Source: Pseudomonadota bacterium
Lineage (GTDB): Bacteria; Pseudomonadota; Alphaproteobacteria; Acetobacterales; Acetobacteraceae
DNA: 64,000 nt
Reading direction: 5' to 3'
Assembly: GCA_021805565.1 (NCBI GenBank)
Contig: JAJZFA010000033.1
Coordinates: 62,001-126,000 of the forward strand
Shown piece by piece: positions 26,265 through 34,324 of the stretch. The notes under the pieces were generated by a model, which ran no database searches, was not told the origin of the DNA, and saw nothing but the letters and a program-made list of their open reading frames with translations. The position numbers and the translations under genes are program-made. Position 1 is the first letter of the stretch; every line of letters begins with the position of its first letter.

Positions 26265-26375
26265 TATTTTCTGTTTATGTGGAGGGCTTGATCCGCGCTC
26301 CGGCGCGTATTGCCGATGCCAAGCCGGGCCGCCGGTCAAAGTCCACCGCACCGCGCAAAACCCGGCGTACGGGAC

Positions 26376-26404
26376 TTGACTTATTTCCTGCAATAACGTA
26401 AAAA
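26376..26404 (+). promoter_or_regulatory. Promoter-like pair upstream of the 226-aa gene
   Basis: TTGACT (26376-26381) and TAAAAA (26399-26404) are 17 bases apart in an AT-rich island. The expected start of transcription is at or very near the ATG at 26412, which would make a leaderless or almost leaderless message. Consensus match is 5/6 and 4/6. Confidence 0.45.
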
Positions 26405-26411
26405 TCAAGGA

Positions 26412-27092
26412 ATGGAAACCTTACCCCCGCCAGATCCGACCATCGACCTCCCCGTCGCGCTGTATGACCAGCTCGTCCAGACCTTCATGGCCTTGTTGCC
26501 GCGGCGGCCCGGTGAAACACCCGAAGCGCTGCGTGCCCGAACCCTTGTCGCCGTCGCCAAGGTGGCGGCGCTGCTGCCGGCCGACGCCAATGAGGCCGAC
26601 CTCGCCGCACACTGGATTCTCGCCCGAGCGCAGGCGGATCAAATGTTGCTGCTGCTGCGCCAGCACGCGGGCGACACCGGATTAGCGAAACGTCTGAAGG
26701 TGGAATACCAATCGACGGTGAAGATGGCTCTGTCCGTGCACACTCACCTGATCCAGGTGCAGGCGGATCGTCGGAAGCGGGCATCGATTCCCACCGCGGC
26801 GAACGAAGATGCGTGGGCCCGTCATACCGCCGAACAATACATGCTGGCGGCGTTGGCGGAGATAGAGGCCGGGACAGCGTCGTCAAAGACAGCTTCGGTG
26901 ACTGCTCAAACCGCAGCGGCGGAGGGGAATATATCAAAAAATAAGGCAAATTCTCACATCGAGACTATTGAGACCCCGATGAGCGCGAACTCCTCGAATC
27001 CGGACCTCGCCGGATTAGGCGAAGCGGCTCTGCGCAGGATCAGGCTCAATGCGATTCGTCCATCCCCGCCAAAGTCGCAAATGATTCATTAG
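26412..27092 (+). CDS. Hypothetical protein, 226 aa
   Basis: I do not recognise this gene. The protein has a helical, Ala/Leu/Gln-rich body: residues 10-60 include a proline-bounded start (PPPDPTIDLPVALYDQL) and ETPEALRARTLVAVAKVAALLP; residues 65-150 form long amphipathic helices (HWILARAQADQMLLLLRQHAGD; AEQYMLAALAEIEAGT). The last 70 residues are Ser/Thr/Asn-rich and look disordered. No signal peptide or membrane helix is seen. It stands alone with its own promoter-like sequence; base composition falls toward the 3' end and in the following non-coding stretch, which may hint at acquired DNA. Confidence 0.65.
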   Translation: METLPPPDPTIDLPVALYDQLVQTFMALLPRRPGETPEALRARTLVAVAKVAALLPADANEADLAAHWILARAQADQMLLLLRQHAGDTGLAKRLKVEYQSTVKMALSVHTHLIQVQADRRKRASIPTAANEDAWARHTAEQYMLAALAEIEAGTASSKTASVTAQTAAAEGNISKNKANSHIETIETPMSANSSNPDLAGLGEAALRRIRLNAIRPSPPKSQMIH

Positions 27093-27758
27093 CATCGATC
27101 TGCAGCATCGATCTGTCCGGCTCCGTGCGCGCATGATTCCGAAGCGCATCGATGAGACCGTTTCACACGTATGGCACCGGACGTTCGGTCCAGGGCGTCC
27201 TGGAAGGCCAGCCGGCGTAGAAAGCGGCATGGCTGGGTAGAGAATCGCTTTGAATTGCCGGTCTTGCCGAAGTCTGGACATTGGGCATTTCGGCTATACG
27301 CCGCTCGGTTATCCGTGGCGAATTCCGGCACGGCCGTCACGCGCGGAACTCGCTTTCGACCCCGCCCAGGGCCACGGCAAATGACAAATGGCGTGCGCGG
27401 GAGAACACCGGAATCGGCTGTTATGTTGGCAACGTCGAATGAGCGATCGCTATTACCGCCAATCTCAGCCGGTTGACGTTTGGCGATGCGACGATCGGGC
27501 GGAACATGAGCAATGTCGGTGGCGTGATCGCGGGTTAAAAATCGGTTGTCGCGGCCTGACCTTTCGTCACCGAGAACGTTCCGCCGGATACTCCCGCTGG
27601 AGGAAACACGGCGAGAGTTCTTCGTTCGATTGACACCCGAGGCAACGTCCGCGCGGGATCGAAACCGGACCTTCCAGCCTATCCGATCCCGCGGCGTTAA
27701 CGGAATGTTTACCGACACTCCGTACAAACCGGGTTTCCGGCCAGGAAGGTCAGCACCC
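27093..27758. other. 666-bp gap without a convincing gene
   Basis: The stretch between the 226-aa gene and the glycosyltransferase is less GC-rich than its surroundings. It opens with a tandem duplication of AGCATCGATCTG(C) at 27091-27115. Several overlapping frames are open, the longest on the minus strand across the whole gap, but all are Arg/Ser/Pro-rich and unlike folded proteins, without a ribosome site. No tRNA-like fold was found. It may be decayed coding sequence or a regulatory region. Confidence 0.5.
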
Positions 27759-28682
27759 ATGCACATCGCCGTTATCGTGCCCGCCTACAACGTCGCCGCT
27801 TTCCTTCCGGATGCCCTGCGGTCGGTCTTGGCCCAAACGCACACCGCCTGGACCATGATCGTTGTCGATGATGGGTCCACCGACGCAACCCAGTCCGCCG
27901 CCGCCACGTTCCAAGATAGTCGCATCGTTCTGATCCGTCAGGCCAACGCCGGGGTTTCCGCCGCCAGGAACCGGGGCATCCACCACGCCAGCGACAGCCC
28001 GGCCGATGCATTGTTGTTTCTCGACGGCGACGACTGGCTCGTACCCGACGCCTTGGCGCGGCTCGCCGGCACACTCGATGCAGCACCCTGGGCTGTCGCA
28101 GCCTGCGGACGGTACGCACGCGTCGCCGCCGGGGGCGCCATTCGTCTGTCCCCTGCCCCGCCGGATGGCTGTCTGTTGGAGCGTCTGCTGGCGCGGAATC
28201 TGTTCGCCAATGGCGGACATCTGCTGATCCGGCGGGAAGCGATCGAAACGGCCGGCGATTTTCGTCGCGATCTGACATATGGCGAAGACTGGGAATACTG
28301 GACGCGGCTCGCCATGCTGGGCGAATTCGCAGCGGTGCGCGGCCGATCTCCTTTGCTGTTCGTGCGCGAACGTGCCGGCAGCGCCTATCGTGTCAATGCC
28401 GCCGACCCCGCCGCCTATCGCCCGGTCATCGAAGCCATTCACCGCAATCCCGCTGTTGCCAGCCGGATCGGATCGGCCAGGCTGGCGACCCTGAAAGACC
28501 GGGCCGACGCCGAAATAGCATGGACCGTGGGTCGCGAACTGATCCGCCACGGCAGCCGGCCGGATGGCTTACGGTGGCTGGTCCGCTCATTACGCCAGGC
28601 GCCCAGTCTCAAGCGCCTGATCGTGGCCGGGTTATCATGGCGCCAGACCGGCCCATTCGCGCCTTATCGCACACCCGTCTGA
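27759..28682 (+). CDS. Glycosyltransferase family 2
   Basis: A 307-residue GT-A glycosyltransferase. Textbook N-terminus MHIAVIVPAYNVAAFLPDALRSVLAQTHTAWTMIVVDDGSTDATQ with the nucleotide-binding VVDDGS; NAGVSAARNRGI; the catalytic metal motif LFLDGDDWL near residue 90; and the GEDWEYWTRLA motif containing the general-base region. An AGGAAGG site lies eight bases before ATG 27759; a longer frame to 27546 was rejected for lack of family similarity. Typical roles are O-antigen, exopolysaccharide or glycolipid synthesis. It is alone, with the cold-shock genes following under their own promoter. Confidence 0.9.
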   Translation: MHIAVIVPAYNVAAFLPDALRSVLAQTHTAWTMIVVDDGSTDATQSAAATFQDSRIVLIRQANAGVSAARNRGIHHASDSPADALLFLDGDDWLVPDALARLAGTLDAAPWAVAACGRYARVAAGGAIRLSPAPPDGCLLERLLARNLFANGGHLLIRREAIETAGDFRRDLTYGEDWEYWTRLAMLGEFAAVRGRSPLLFVRERAGSAYRVNAADPAAYRPVIEAIHRNPAVASRIGSARLATLKDRADAEIAWTVGRELIRHGSRPDGLRWLVRSLRQAPSLKRLIVAGLSWRQTGPFAPYRTPV

Positions 28683-28710
28683 ACGGTGCCGATCCGCTGT
28701 TATCGCGCAA

Positions 28711-28740
28711 TTGACAGTGGTCAGGGATTCTGCGTCAAAT
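28711..28740 (+). promoter_or_regulatory. Promoter of the cold-shock genes with long 5' leader
   Basis: A perfect TTGACA (28711-28716) and TCAAAT (28735-28740) are 18 bases apart. The predicted start leaves an untranslated leader of about 120 bases before the csp ATG at 28871. Long structured leaders are a known feature of cold-shock messages. Confidence 0.6.
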
Positions 28741-28870
28741 ATCCCGTGCAATCGTATTTTGGCTTGCCTTTCTGCGCTTCCGTCTTCGGGTGCCTCAGGA
28801 GGTCCAAAGACTCGGTTGTCTTTAGCGCCGTGTGATCTTGCACGGGGCATGGACGGGGAAGTACGCAGTT

Positions 28871-29074
28871 ATGGCTACCGGGACAGTCAAGTGGTTTAAT
28901 ACCACGAAGGGATACGGCTTCATCATGCCGCAGGATGGTGGCAAGGATGTCTTCGTCCACATCACCGCCGTTCAGGCCGCAGGCCTTCGTGGCCTGGATG
29001 AAGGGCAGAAAGTCACATTCGACGTTGCGATGGAGCGCGGTAAGTCCACCGCGACAAACCTTAAGCCCGCATAG
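28871..29074 (+). CDS. Cold-shock protein, first copy
   Basis: A 67-residue CspA-family protein, a five-stranded OB-fold that binds single-stranded RNA/DNA and melts RNA structure. RNP-1 is KGYGFI and RNP-2 is VFVHIT, with the opening GTVKWFN intact. ATG 28871 gives the standard length; the frame open from 28832 lies in the leader. A second copy, differing at about 12 positions, begins 70 bases after the stop; the two are likely co-transcribed. Confidence 0.96.
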   Translation: MATGTVKWFNTTKGYGFIMPQDGGKDVFVHITAVQAAGLRGLDEGQKVTFDVAMERGKSTATNLKPA

Positions 29075-29097
29075 GGCTTCGGGGCATTTTGCCTAAG

Positions 29098-29123
29098 CGG
29101 CCGGTTGCTGGGACAACCGGCCG
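29098..29123 (+). promoter_or_regulatory. Strong hairpin between the two cold-shock genes
   Basis: CGGCCGGTTG (29098-29107) and CAACCGGCCG (29114-29123) form a perfect ten-base-pair stem with a CTGGGA loop. No T-run follows, so it is not a standard terminator. It ends 12 bases before the GGGGG ribosome site of the second csp gene, and could be an RNA stability or cold-sensing element, or an internal terminator of unusual type. Confidence 0.6.
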
Positions 29124-29144
29124 TCCACTCAAGGGGGATAAGCC

Positions 29145-29348
29145 ATGGCCGTCGGTACGGTGAAGTGGTTCAATGCGACCAAGGGTTTCGGTTTCATTAT
29201 GCCGCAAGATGGTGGCAAGGATGTATTCGTTCACATCACCGCGGTGCAGGCCGCAGGCCTTAAGGGGCTGAACGATGGCCAGAAGGTCAGTTACGAAGTG
29301 GCGATGGAACGTGGGAAGGCCGCGGCCACCAATCTAAAGCTGGCCTGA
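29145..29348 (+). CDS. Cold-shock protein, second copy
   Basis: A 67-residue CspA-family RNA chaperone, paralogous to the gene 70 bases upstream (about 55 of 67 residues identical by my count). It keeps GTVKWFN, KGFGFI and VFVHIT. The differences are conservative and mainly in the last two strands (for example [22 protein letters not shown]). A GGGGG ribosome site precedes its ATG. The stem-loop between the copies may allow separate control of the two products. Confidence 0.96.
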   Translation: MAVGTVKWFNATKGFGFIMPQDGGKDVFVHITAVQAAGLKGLNDGQKVSYEVAMERGKAAATNLKLA

Positions 29349-29427
29349 ATTCCAGCGATCGTCCGCGGTAACGGTGGACCGGAGCCGCTTAGGTCGCCAA
29401 CATAGGGGTATGTTGGTCGCCCGCCCA

Positions 29428-30405
29428 ATGTTTACATTGGCAGAGCTGCGGCAGGCAGCCACCCTTGTTCATCGTCATATTCCCGCCACGCCGCAAATCC
29501 AGTGGCCGTTGCTACGGATGGACACTGGCGCCGATGTGTGGGTCAAGCACGAGAATCATCTGCCGACCGGTGCCTTCAAGATGCGAGGCGGCATCGTTTT
29601 CGCGGCACATCATGCCCATGAGTGTCCCGGTAAGGGCATCATTTCCGCGACGCGCGGCAATCACGGGCAATCGCTGGCCTGGGCGGGCACGCGGTTCGGC
29701 CTTGCCGTTACCATTGTCGTTCCATTCGGCAACAGTCGGGAAAAGAACGCCGCGATGCGGGCCCTCGGCGCCACGCTGATAGAATATGGCGCGGATTTTG
29801 AGGAGGCGCGCGACGAAGCGCACCGGCGCGCCACATCGCATGGGCTGACGTTCGTCCCATCCTTCTCCCCCCTGCTGGTCAAGGGTGTCGCTACCTACGC
29901 AATGGAATTATTCCAGGCGGTCCCGGACCTGGATGCTGTTTATGTGCCGGTTGGCCTCGGGTCCGGGCTCTGCGGCACGATCCTGGCCCGCGATCTTCTG
30001 GGTTTGTCCACGCGCATCATCGGGGTGCAAAGCACCGGTGCCGATTGCTATGCGCGATCCTTTGCCGCCGGCCGGATCGTAACCGGTAGCCGGACGGACA
30101 CCAAGGCCGACGGCATCGCTGTGCGCATGCCCGATCCGGATGCGCTGCGCATTATCCTCGCCGGCACCGAACGGATCGTCACCGTCGGCGATCCGGAGAT
30201 CGCAGGGGCGATCCGCACCTACTGGACCGCCACTCATAATCTGATCGAGGGTGCCGGCGCGGCCCCCCTGGCCGCGCTGATGCGGGAAGCGCCCGCGATG
30301 CGCGGCAAGCGAGTGGCGCTGATTGCAAGCGGCGGCAATATCGATCTGTCCTTGTTCCAGTCGTGGGTCGCCCAACCTGGGATCGCCGATCCTGAGAACA
30401 AATGA
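29428..30405 (+). CDS. Threonine dehydratase-like PLP enzyme
   Basis: A 325-residue fold-type II PLP enzyme (serine/threonine dehydratase family). The Schiff-base lysine is in TGAFKMRGG (about residue 53); the PLP-phosphate glycine loop GLGSGLCG and the Asn of TRGNHGQS are present, and the C-terminal SGGNI contacts the pyridine ring. It lacks the C-terminal regulatory ACT-like domains of IlvA, so it resembles catabolic or side-reaction dehydratases. ATG 29428 was chosen because homologous proteins start MFTLAEL; 29410 is possible. It precedes the ATP synthase F0 operon but is probably unrelated to it. Confidence 0.85.
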   Translation: MFTLAELRQAATLVHRHIPATPQIQWPLLRMDTGADVWVKHENHLPTGAFKMRGGIVFAAHHAHECPGKGIISATRGNHGQSLAWAGTRFGLAVTIVVPFGNSREKNAAMRALGATLIEYGADFEEARDEAHRRATSHGLTFVPSFSPLLVKGVATYAMELFQAVPDLDAVYVPVGLGSGLCGTILARDLLGLSTRIIGVQSTGADCYARSFAAGRIVTGSRTDTKADGIAVRMPDPDALRIILAGTERIVTVGDPEIAGAIRTYWTATHNLIEGAGAAPLAALMREAPAMRGKRVALIASGGNIDLSLFQSWVAQPGIADPENK

Positions 30406-30433
30406 CAGGGGTCGCGCACAGCGCCGGTATAAT
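30402..30433 (+). promoter_or_regulatory. Candidate promoter of the F0 ATP synthase operon
   Basis: A perfect TATAAT lies at 30428-30433, about 100 bases before atpI. The best -35 is ATGACA at 30402-30407 (20-base spacing, too long) or GACAGG two bases on. A second TTGACA at 30468-30473 has a poor -10 (TAGCAA, 17 bases on). One of the two probably drives atpI-B-E-F'-F. Confidence 0.4.
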
Positions 30434-30535
30434 GTGCCATTCCACACGGTAAATCGCCCTGGCGTTCTTGACACCCGCCCCCCCCGCCGGTAGCAAGCGG
30501 CGGCTTTCCGGCATGTAATGTTGCCAGGAGCGAGC

Positions 30536-30850
30536 ATGAGTCAGGATAACGGCGGTTCGGATCCCTCGTTCGAGGATCGTCTGACCATCGCCCGTCGCAA
30601 GCAGGGTCTCGATGTCCCGCCGAAGCCGCCCGAACAAGACGGCATCGGGGGTTCGCCATGGGGAATCGGTGCGCGGATTGGCGTGGAACTTGTTTCGGCC
30701 CTTGTGGTGGCAGTCGCCATCGGATACGGGCTTGACCGGGTTTTTCACACCGCTCCGATCTTTACGGCCGTGTTCGTCCCCCTGGGCGGTGCGGCAGGTG
30801 TAGTCAATCTTTGGCGCGCGATGGCGCCAAAACAGTCCGATCGTGGGTAG
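30536..30850 (+). CDS. atpI: ATP synthase accessory protein AtpI-like
   Basis: A 104-residue AtpI-type protein: a charged N-terminus (SFEDRLTIARRKQG), then two membrane helices (GIGARIGVELVSALVVAVAIGYGLDRVFH and PIFTAVFVPLGGAAGVVNLWRA). AtpI helps assembly of the c-ring. It heads the F0 operon as in other alphaproteobacteria. AGGAG site before ATG 30536. Confidence 0.88.
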   Translation: MSQDNGGSDPSFEDRLTIARRKQGLDVPPKPPEQDGIGGSPWGIGARIGVELVSALVVAVAIGYGLDRVFHTAPIFTAVFVPLGGAAGVVNLWRAMAPKQSDRG

Positions 30851-30861
30851 GAGCGCACAGA

Positions 30862-31620
30862 GTGGCGGCCGAAGGTTCCAGCAGTATCGATGCACTGGGT
30901 CAGTTCCAGCTTCACCCGGCGTTGGGCGTTATTGGCGCGTCGGTGCGCTTTACGCAGTCCAACCTGATGATGGTGGTGGCCGGCCTGGCGGTTCTGGCGC
31001 TGCTTTGGGTCGGTATGAAGCCCCGCGCGATGGTGCCGGGTCGCCTGCAAGCCGCCGCGGAGATGGGCTACGAGACCATCATGTCGATGTGCATCGACAA
31101 TATCGGTCTCGAAGGCCGTAAATTCTTTCCGTTCGTGTTTACGCTGTTTTTCTTCATTTTGTTCGGCAACCTGCTGGGTGTTTTCCCGCTGTTTTTCACC
31201 TTCACCAGCCACATCACGGTGACGCTGGCATTATCGCTGATGGTGTTCATCCTGGTGACGGCGGTCGCGATCAAGGAACACGGGCTACACTTCTTTAGTT
31301 ATTTCGTGCCGCAGGGCATTCCGGTGGCGCTGGCGCCACTCATGGTGCTGATCGAGGTGATCTCATACCTCTCGCGCATCATCTCCCTGTCGGTTCGCCT
31401 GTTCGCCAACATGATGGCCGGTCACGTGATGCTGGAGGTCTTCGGATCGTTCATCGTCATGCTGGGCGGCCTCGGATTGCTGGGCTACTTCCCGGCCGCT
31501 CTATCGCTCGGGGTCAACACGATCCTGATCGGGTTCGAGCTGCTGGTCGCAACCCTGCAGGCTTACGTCTTTGCGGTGCTGACCTGCATTTATTTGCACG
31601 ACGCGGTTCACCTGCACTGA
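30862..31620 (+). CDS. atpB: F0 ATP synthase subunit a
   Basis: Subunit a, 252 residues, forms the proton half-channels next to the c-ring. It starts AAEGSSSIDALGQFQLHP and includes the essential Arg region SLSVRLFANMMAGHVMLEVF and the C-terminal GFELLVATLQAYVFAVLTCIYLHDA. The start is GTG 30862, with GGAG eight bases upstream (30850-30853); the longer frame from 30811 overlaps atpI and was rejected. Confidence 0.96.
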   Translation: MAAEGSSSIDALGQFQLHPALGVIGASVRFTQSNLMMVVAGLAVLALLWVGMKPRAMVPGRLQAAAEMGYETIMSMCIDNIGLEGRKFFPFVFTLFFFILFGNLLGVFPLFFTFTSHITVTLALSLMVFILVTAVAIKEHGLHFFSYFVPQGIPVALAPLMVLIEVISYLSRIISLSVRLFANMMAGHVMLEVFGSFIVMLGGLGLLGYFPAALSLGVNTILIGFELLVATLQAYVFAVLTCIYLHDAVHLH

Positions 31621-31697
31621 AACCACTCCCTCAACCCCTGACCAAACGGGTGGGCTTGTCCACCCGCGCGACCGGATAACGAAAGGAAACTCGGACT

Positions 31698-31922
31698 ATG
31701 GACGTCGCTTCCGCCAAGATGCTGGGTGCCGGCATTGCTATGATCGCCCTCGCCGGAGTCGGCATCGGCATGGGCACGATCTTCGGCTCGCTGGTCACCA
31801 GCGTGGCCCGCAACCCCGCCTCCCGCGACCGCGTGTTCGGCCTTGCCATTCTTGGCTTCGCGCTGACCGAAGCCGTCGCGCTGTATGCGCTGGTTATCGC
31901 CTTCATCATCCTCTTCGTCTGA
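31698..31922 (+). CDS. atpE: F0 ATP synthase subunit c
   Basis: Subunit c, 74 residues, the proteolipid that forms the rotor ring. Two helices: the glycine-rich first ([21 protein letters not shown]), the polar loop ARNPASRD, and the second with the proton-carrying Glu in [15 protein letters not shown]. Length and sequence are typical of alphaproteobacteria. Confidence 0.97.
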   Translation: MDVASAKMLGAGIAMIALAGVGIGMGTIFGSLVTSVARNPASRDRVFGLAILGFALTEAVALYALVIAFIILFV

Positions 31923-31960
31923 TAAGGGCGGGCGCACGCGACGTGCGTCCGGCAAACATC

Positions 31961-32542
31961 ATGAAGCTGTCCGGCCGGATCATTCTTCTACTTGCGGCGG
32001 GTCTGCCGATGCTGCCCGCCTCCGCAATGGCGGAAGGTATGCCTCAGCTGGATTTCAAAAACCCGATGACCATCAGTCAGGTGGTCTGGGGGGCTTTAAT
32101 CTTCCTCGTGCTGTACATCGTGCTCTCCCGCAACGCGCTGCCGATCGTGGCGTCGGTGCTGGAGGAACGGGCCGGCAAGATTTCCAGAGATCTGGACGAT
32201 GCCCGTTCGGCCAAGATCGCCGCCGATGCTGGGATCGCGGACGCCGACCTTGCCACCGCCAAGGCAAGGGCCGACTCCCAGGCGGCGATCGCCGCCGCGT
32301 TGAACGAGGCCAAGGCCGCCGCTGCCGCGCAGGCCGAGATTCTAAACGTCCGGCTGGAAAAGCAATTGCAGGACTCCGAGGCGCAAATTGGCCGAGCGCG
32401 GTCTTCTGCCATGAATGCGCTTCGTCAGGTGGCGACCGAAACCGCCGCCACGGTGGTGACCAGGCTGACCGGTTCGGTGCCGGATGCCGCCCGACTGGAC
32501 GATGCGATCGGTTCGTCGATGACCGCACGCGGCATCGGTTAA
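31961..32542 (+). CDS. atpF': F0 ATP synthase subunit b-prime
   Basis: Subunit b-prime, 193 residues, half of the heterodimeric peripheral stalk. It carries an N-terminal hydrophobic, signal-like extension (KLSGRIILLLAAGLPMLPASAMA) before the membrane anchor (TISQVVWGALIFLVLYIVLSRNALP), then a long Ala/Glu/Lys coiled coil. Separate b and b-prime genes are typical of alphaproteobacteria and phototrophs. ATG 31961 chosen; GTG 31943 also possible. Confidence 0.92.
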   Translation: MKLSGRIILLLAAGLPMLPASAMAEGMPQLDFKNPMTISQVVWGALIFLVLYIVLSRNALPIVASVLEERAGKISRDLDDARSAKIAADAGIADADLATAKARADSQAAIAAALNEAKAAAAAQAEILNVRLEKQLQDSEAQIGRARSSAMNALRQVATETAATVVTRLTGSVPDAARLDDAIGSSMTARGIG

Positions 32543-32557
32543 ACAGGAGCGGATTCG

Positions 32558-33073
32558 ATGCATCATGAGGCAAGCGTGTTCGGCGATCCCAGAAACTGGG
32601 TTGTCTTGGCATTTTTTCTGTTCTTCGTCCTGTTTGGGAAGAAGCTTTGGGGCGCGCTGGCCGGCATGCTGGATGCCCGCGCCGTCGCCGTGAAGGCGGA
32701 AATCGACGAAGCGTCCAGGTTGCGGCGGGACGCGCAAGCCATGCTGCGCGATGCTGAAGCTCAGCGCACCGCCGCATTGGCCGATGCCAAGGCACTGATC
32801 GAGGGTGCCCGGGCAGAGGCGGAACGGGTGACAGCCGCGGCCGCGGCCGAAGCCGAGGCGGCTGCCAAGCGCCGCGAGCAAATGGCCCTGGATCGGATAA
32901 GCGCCGCTGAAAAGGCCGCTGTGGACGACGTACGGCTTGCCGCCGCCGATATCGCGACGTCCGCGGCGCGCCGATTCCTGGCCGATGGTTTTGGCCCGGA
33001 GCCGGATTCCGCGTTGATCGATCAGGCGATTACTCAGCTTCCGACCGCTTTGGCGACCCGCCGGGCGGCGTGA
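32558..33073 (+). CDS. atpF: F0 ATP synthase subunit b
   Basis: Subunit b, 171 residues. Anchor NWVVLAFFLFFVLFGKKLWGALAGML, then the stalk helix (AVKAEIDEASRLRRDAQAMLRDAEAQRTAA and on). It follows b-prime by 15 bases and closes the F0 operon; F1 subunits are encoded elsewhere. Its stop codon is the three-base loop of a GC-rich hairpin. Confidence 0.95.
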   Translation: MHHEASVFGDPRNWVVLAFFLFFVLFGKKLWGALAGMLDARAVAVKAEIDEASRLRRDAQAMLRDAEAQRTAALADAKALIEGARAEAERVTAAAAAEAEAAAKRREQMALDRISAAEKAAVDDVRLAAADIATSAARRFLADGFGPEPDSALIDQAITQLPTALATRRAA

Positions 33074-33081
33074 CGCCGCCC
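33063..33081 (+). terminator. Hairpin with the atpF stop codon as its loop
   Basis: GGGCGGCG (33063-33070) and CGCCGCCC (33074-33081) pair perfectly; the three-base loop TGA (33071-33073) is the atpF stop codon. It stands at the convergent end with the ROK gene and is symmetric enough to act in both directions. No T-run follows. Confidence 0.5.
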
Positions 33082-33100
33082 CGAGACACCGGCCGCCGTG

Positions 33101-33847
33101 CTAGGCGAACATAGCGTCGAGCGACTTGTCCCATAGCCTGACGCCGCCGGTGATTCCCGCGACGTTTGACACAACCTGAATGTTATCGGCCAGGTCCACG
33201 GCAATATGCTTGGCATTGCCGCCGCCGATATACAGCTTGTCGAATCCGGCCAGAATTTCGATCGCAGTCAGTACGCGCCGCAACCGGCGGTTCCATCGGT
33301 TATGCCCCACTGCATGGAATGCATCGGCACCAATGAACTGGTCGTAGGTTTTGCCTTTGTGAATTGGGTGATGGCTCAGTTCCAAATGCGGCGCCGGCCG
33401 GCCATCCTGAAACAGCGCGAATCCCATCCCGGTCCCCAATGTGATCACGCATTCCAGCCCCTGACGGGCGATCACGCCCAGGCCTTGCACCTCGGCATCG
33501 TTCAGCAGCCGCACCGGCTTGCCCAGCTTTTCGGCCAGGGCAGAGGCGAGGGGAAAATGCCGCCAGTCGCTGGTACCGAGGTTGGGTGCGGTCAGCACCT
33601 GCCCTTGCCTTACGACGCCCGGAAAACCGACCGAAATCCGGTCGAAAACCCCGAGCGGGGCGGCAAGGGCGGCAAGGGCGTCCACAACGGTCTGGGGATC
33701 CGGCTTCGGTGGCGTATCGATCCGGTTAGGACCGGCCACCATGTCGCCATTCCGATCGAGCAGCCCGGCCTTTAGCCGCGTTCCACCCACATCGATGGCC
33801 AGGGTCAATTTTCCATTCTTGCGCTGCGGAGCGGGATCGGCGGCCAT
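33101..33847 (-). CDS. ROK family sugar kinase (polyphosphate-glucokinase-like)
   Basis: A 248-residue ROK-fold kinase. The phosphate-binding segment LTLAIDVGGTRLKAGLLD and the ITLGTGMGFALF adenosine loop are present, and the C-terminal KLYIGGGNAKHI fits. The zinc-finger cysteines of classical ROK kinases are missing, as in the polyphosphate glucokinase branch, with which it shares ELSHHPIHKGKTYDQFIG. Likely phosphorylates glucose or a similar sugar using ATP or polyphosphate; the donor cannot be told from sequence alone. Confidence 0.85.
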   Translation of the reverse strand: MAADPAPQRKNGKLTLAIDVGGTRLKAGLLDRNGDMVAGPNRIDTPPKPDPQTVVDALAALAAPLGVFDRISVGFPGVVRQGQVLTAPNLGTSDWRHFPLASALAEKLGKPVRLLNDAEVQGLGVIARQGLECVITLGTGMGFALFQDGRPAPHLELSHHPIHKGKTYDQFIGADAFHAVGHNRWNRRLRRVLTAIEILAGFDKLYIGGGNAKHIAVDLADNIQVVSNVAGITGGVRLWDKSLDAMFA

Positions 33848-33907
33848 GCTGAATCCTCTGCTGACTGATCGAAGATGACATAGGCGACCCAGGCCGGCTT
33901 CAAAAGG

Positions 33908-34324
33908 TCATCGGGTGCTTAAAACGCGCCAAATGCCATCGACCGCGGCGGCATCGCCGATCGTTTCGGCCTTGCGCACGCCGATTACGCCACGGACGAA
34001 CACCAGCCCGCGGGTTCGCCGTGTGACTTCGCCGCGCAGTTCGATAAAGGCGCCCGGCTGTATCGCATCCAGGAAATGGGTGTTGAGCTGGATCGTCGTG
34101 CACGGGGCGCGATCGGCCGCTTCCCATGCCAGGAAACTCAGGGCGTGATCGGCAAATGCCATGATAACGCCGCCATGAACGACTCCGGCCGGATTGGCAT
34201 GTTCGGCACCTGTTAGCAGCCCGTATTGCCAATGCCCGTGTATTTTCCTTGCCCAGGGGATGCCAAGTCCACCGGGCATCGCCGCGCCGCGCAGGGCGCG
34301 CCATCCGTCCAGCACGGGGTTCAC
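33908..34324 (-). CDS. PaaI family hotdog-fold thioesterase
   Basis: A 138-residue single hotdog-domain protein. The motif HANPAGVVHGGVIMAFADHALSFLAW matches the PaaI acyl-CoA thioesterase helix with the catalytic region (N/HG-G). TTIQLNTHFLDAIQPGAFIELRGEVTRRTRGLVFVRG fits the central beta sheet. The start is GTG, overlapping the upstream HAD gene stop as GTGA (34321-34324), so the two are coupled. Probably hydrolyses a CoA thioester. Confidence 0.88.
   Translation of the reverse strand: MNPVLDGWRALRGAAMPGGLGIPWARKIHGHWQYGLLTGAEHANPAGVVHGGVIMAFADHALSFLAWEAADRAPCTTIQLNTHFLDAIQPGAFIELRGEVTRRTRGLVFVRGVIGVRKAETIGDAAAVDGIWRVLSTR

Noticed and set aside
27089-27766. 225-codon minus-strand open frame across the gap
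   Set aside because: Arg/Ser/Pro-rich, no ribosome site, no family resemblance; overlaps the 5' end of a clear glycosyltransferase.
30468-30496. Second promoter before atpI (TTGACA with TAGCAA)
   Set aside because: The -10 is poor; kept only as an alternative in the promoter entry.
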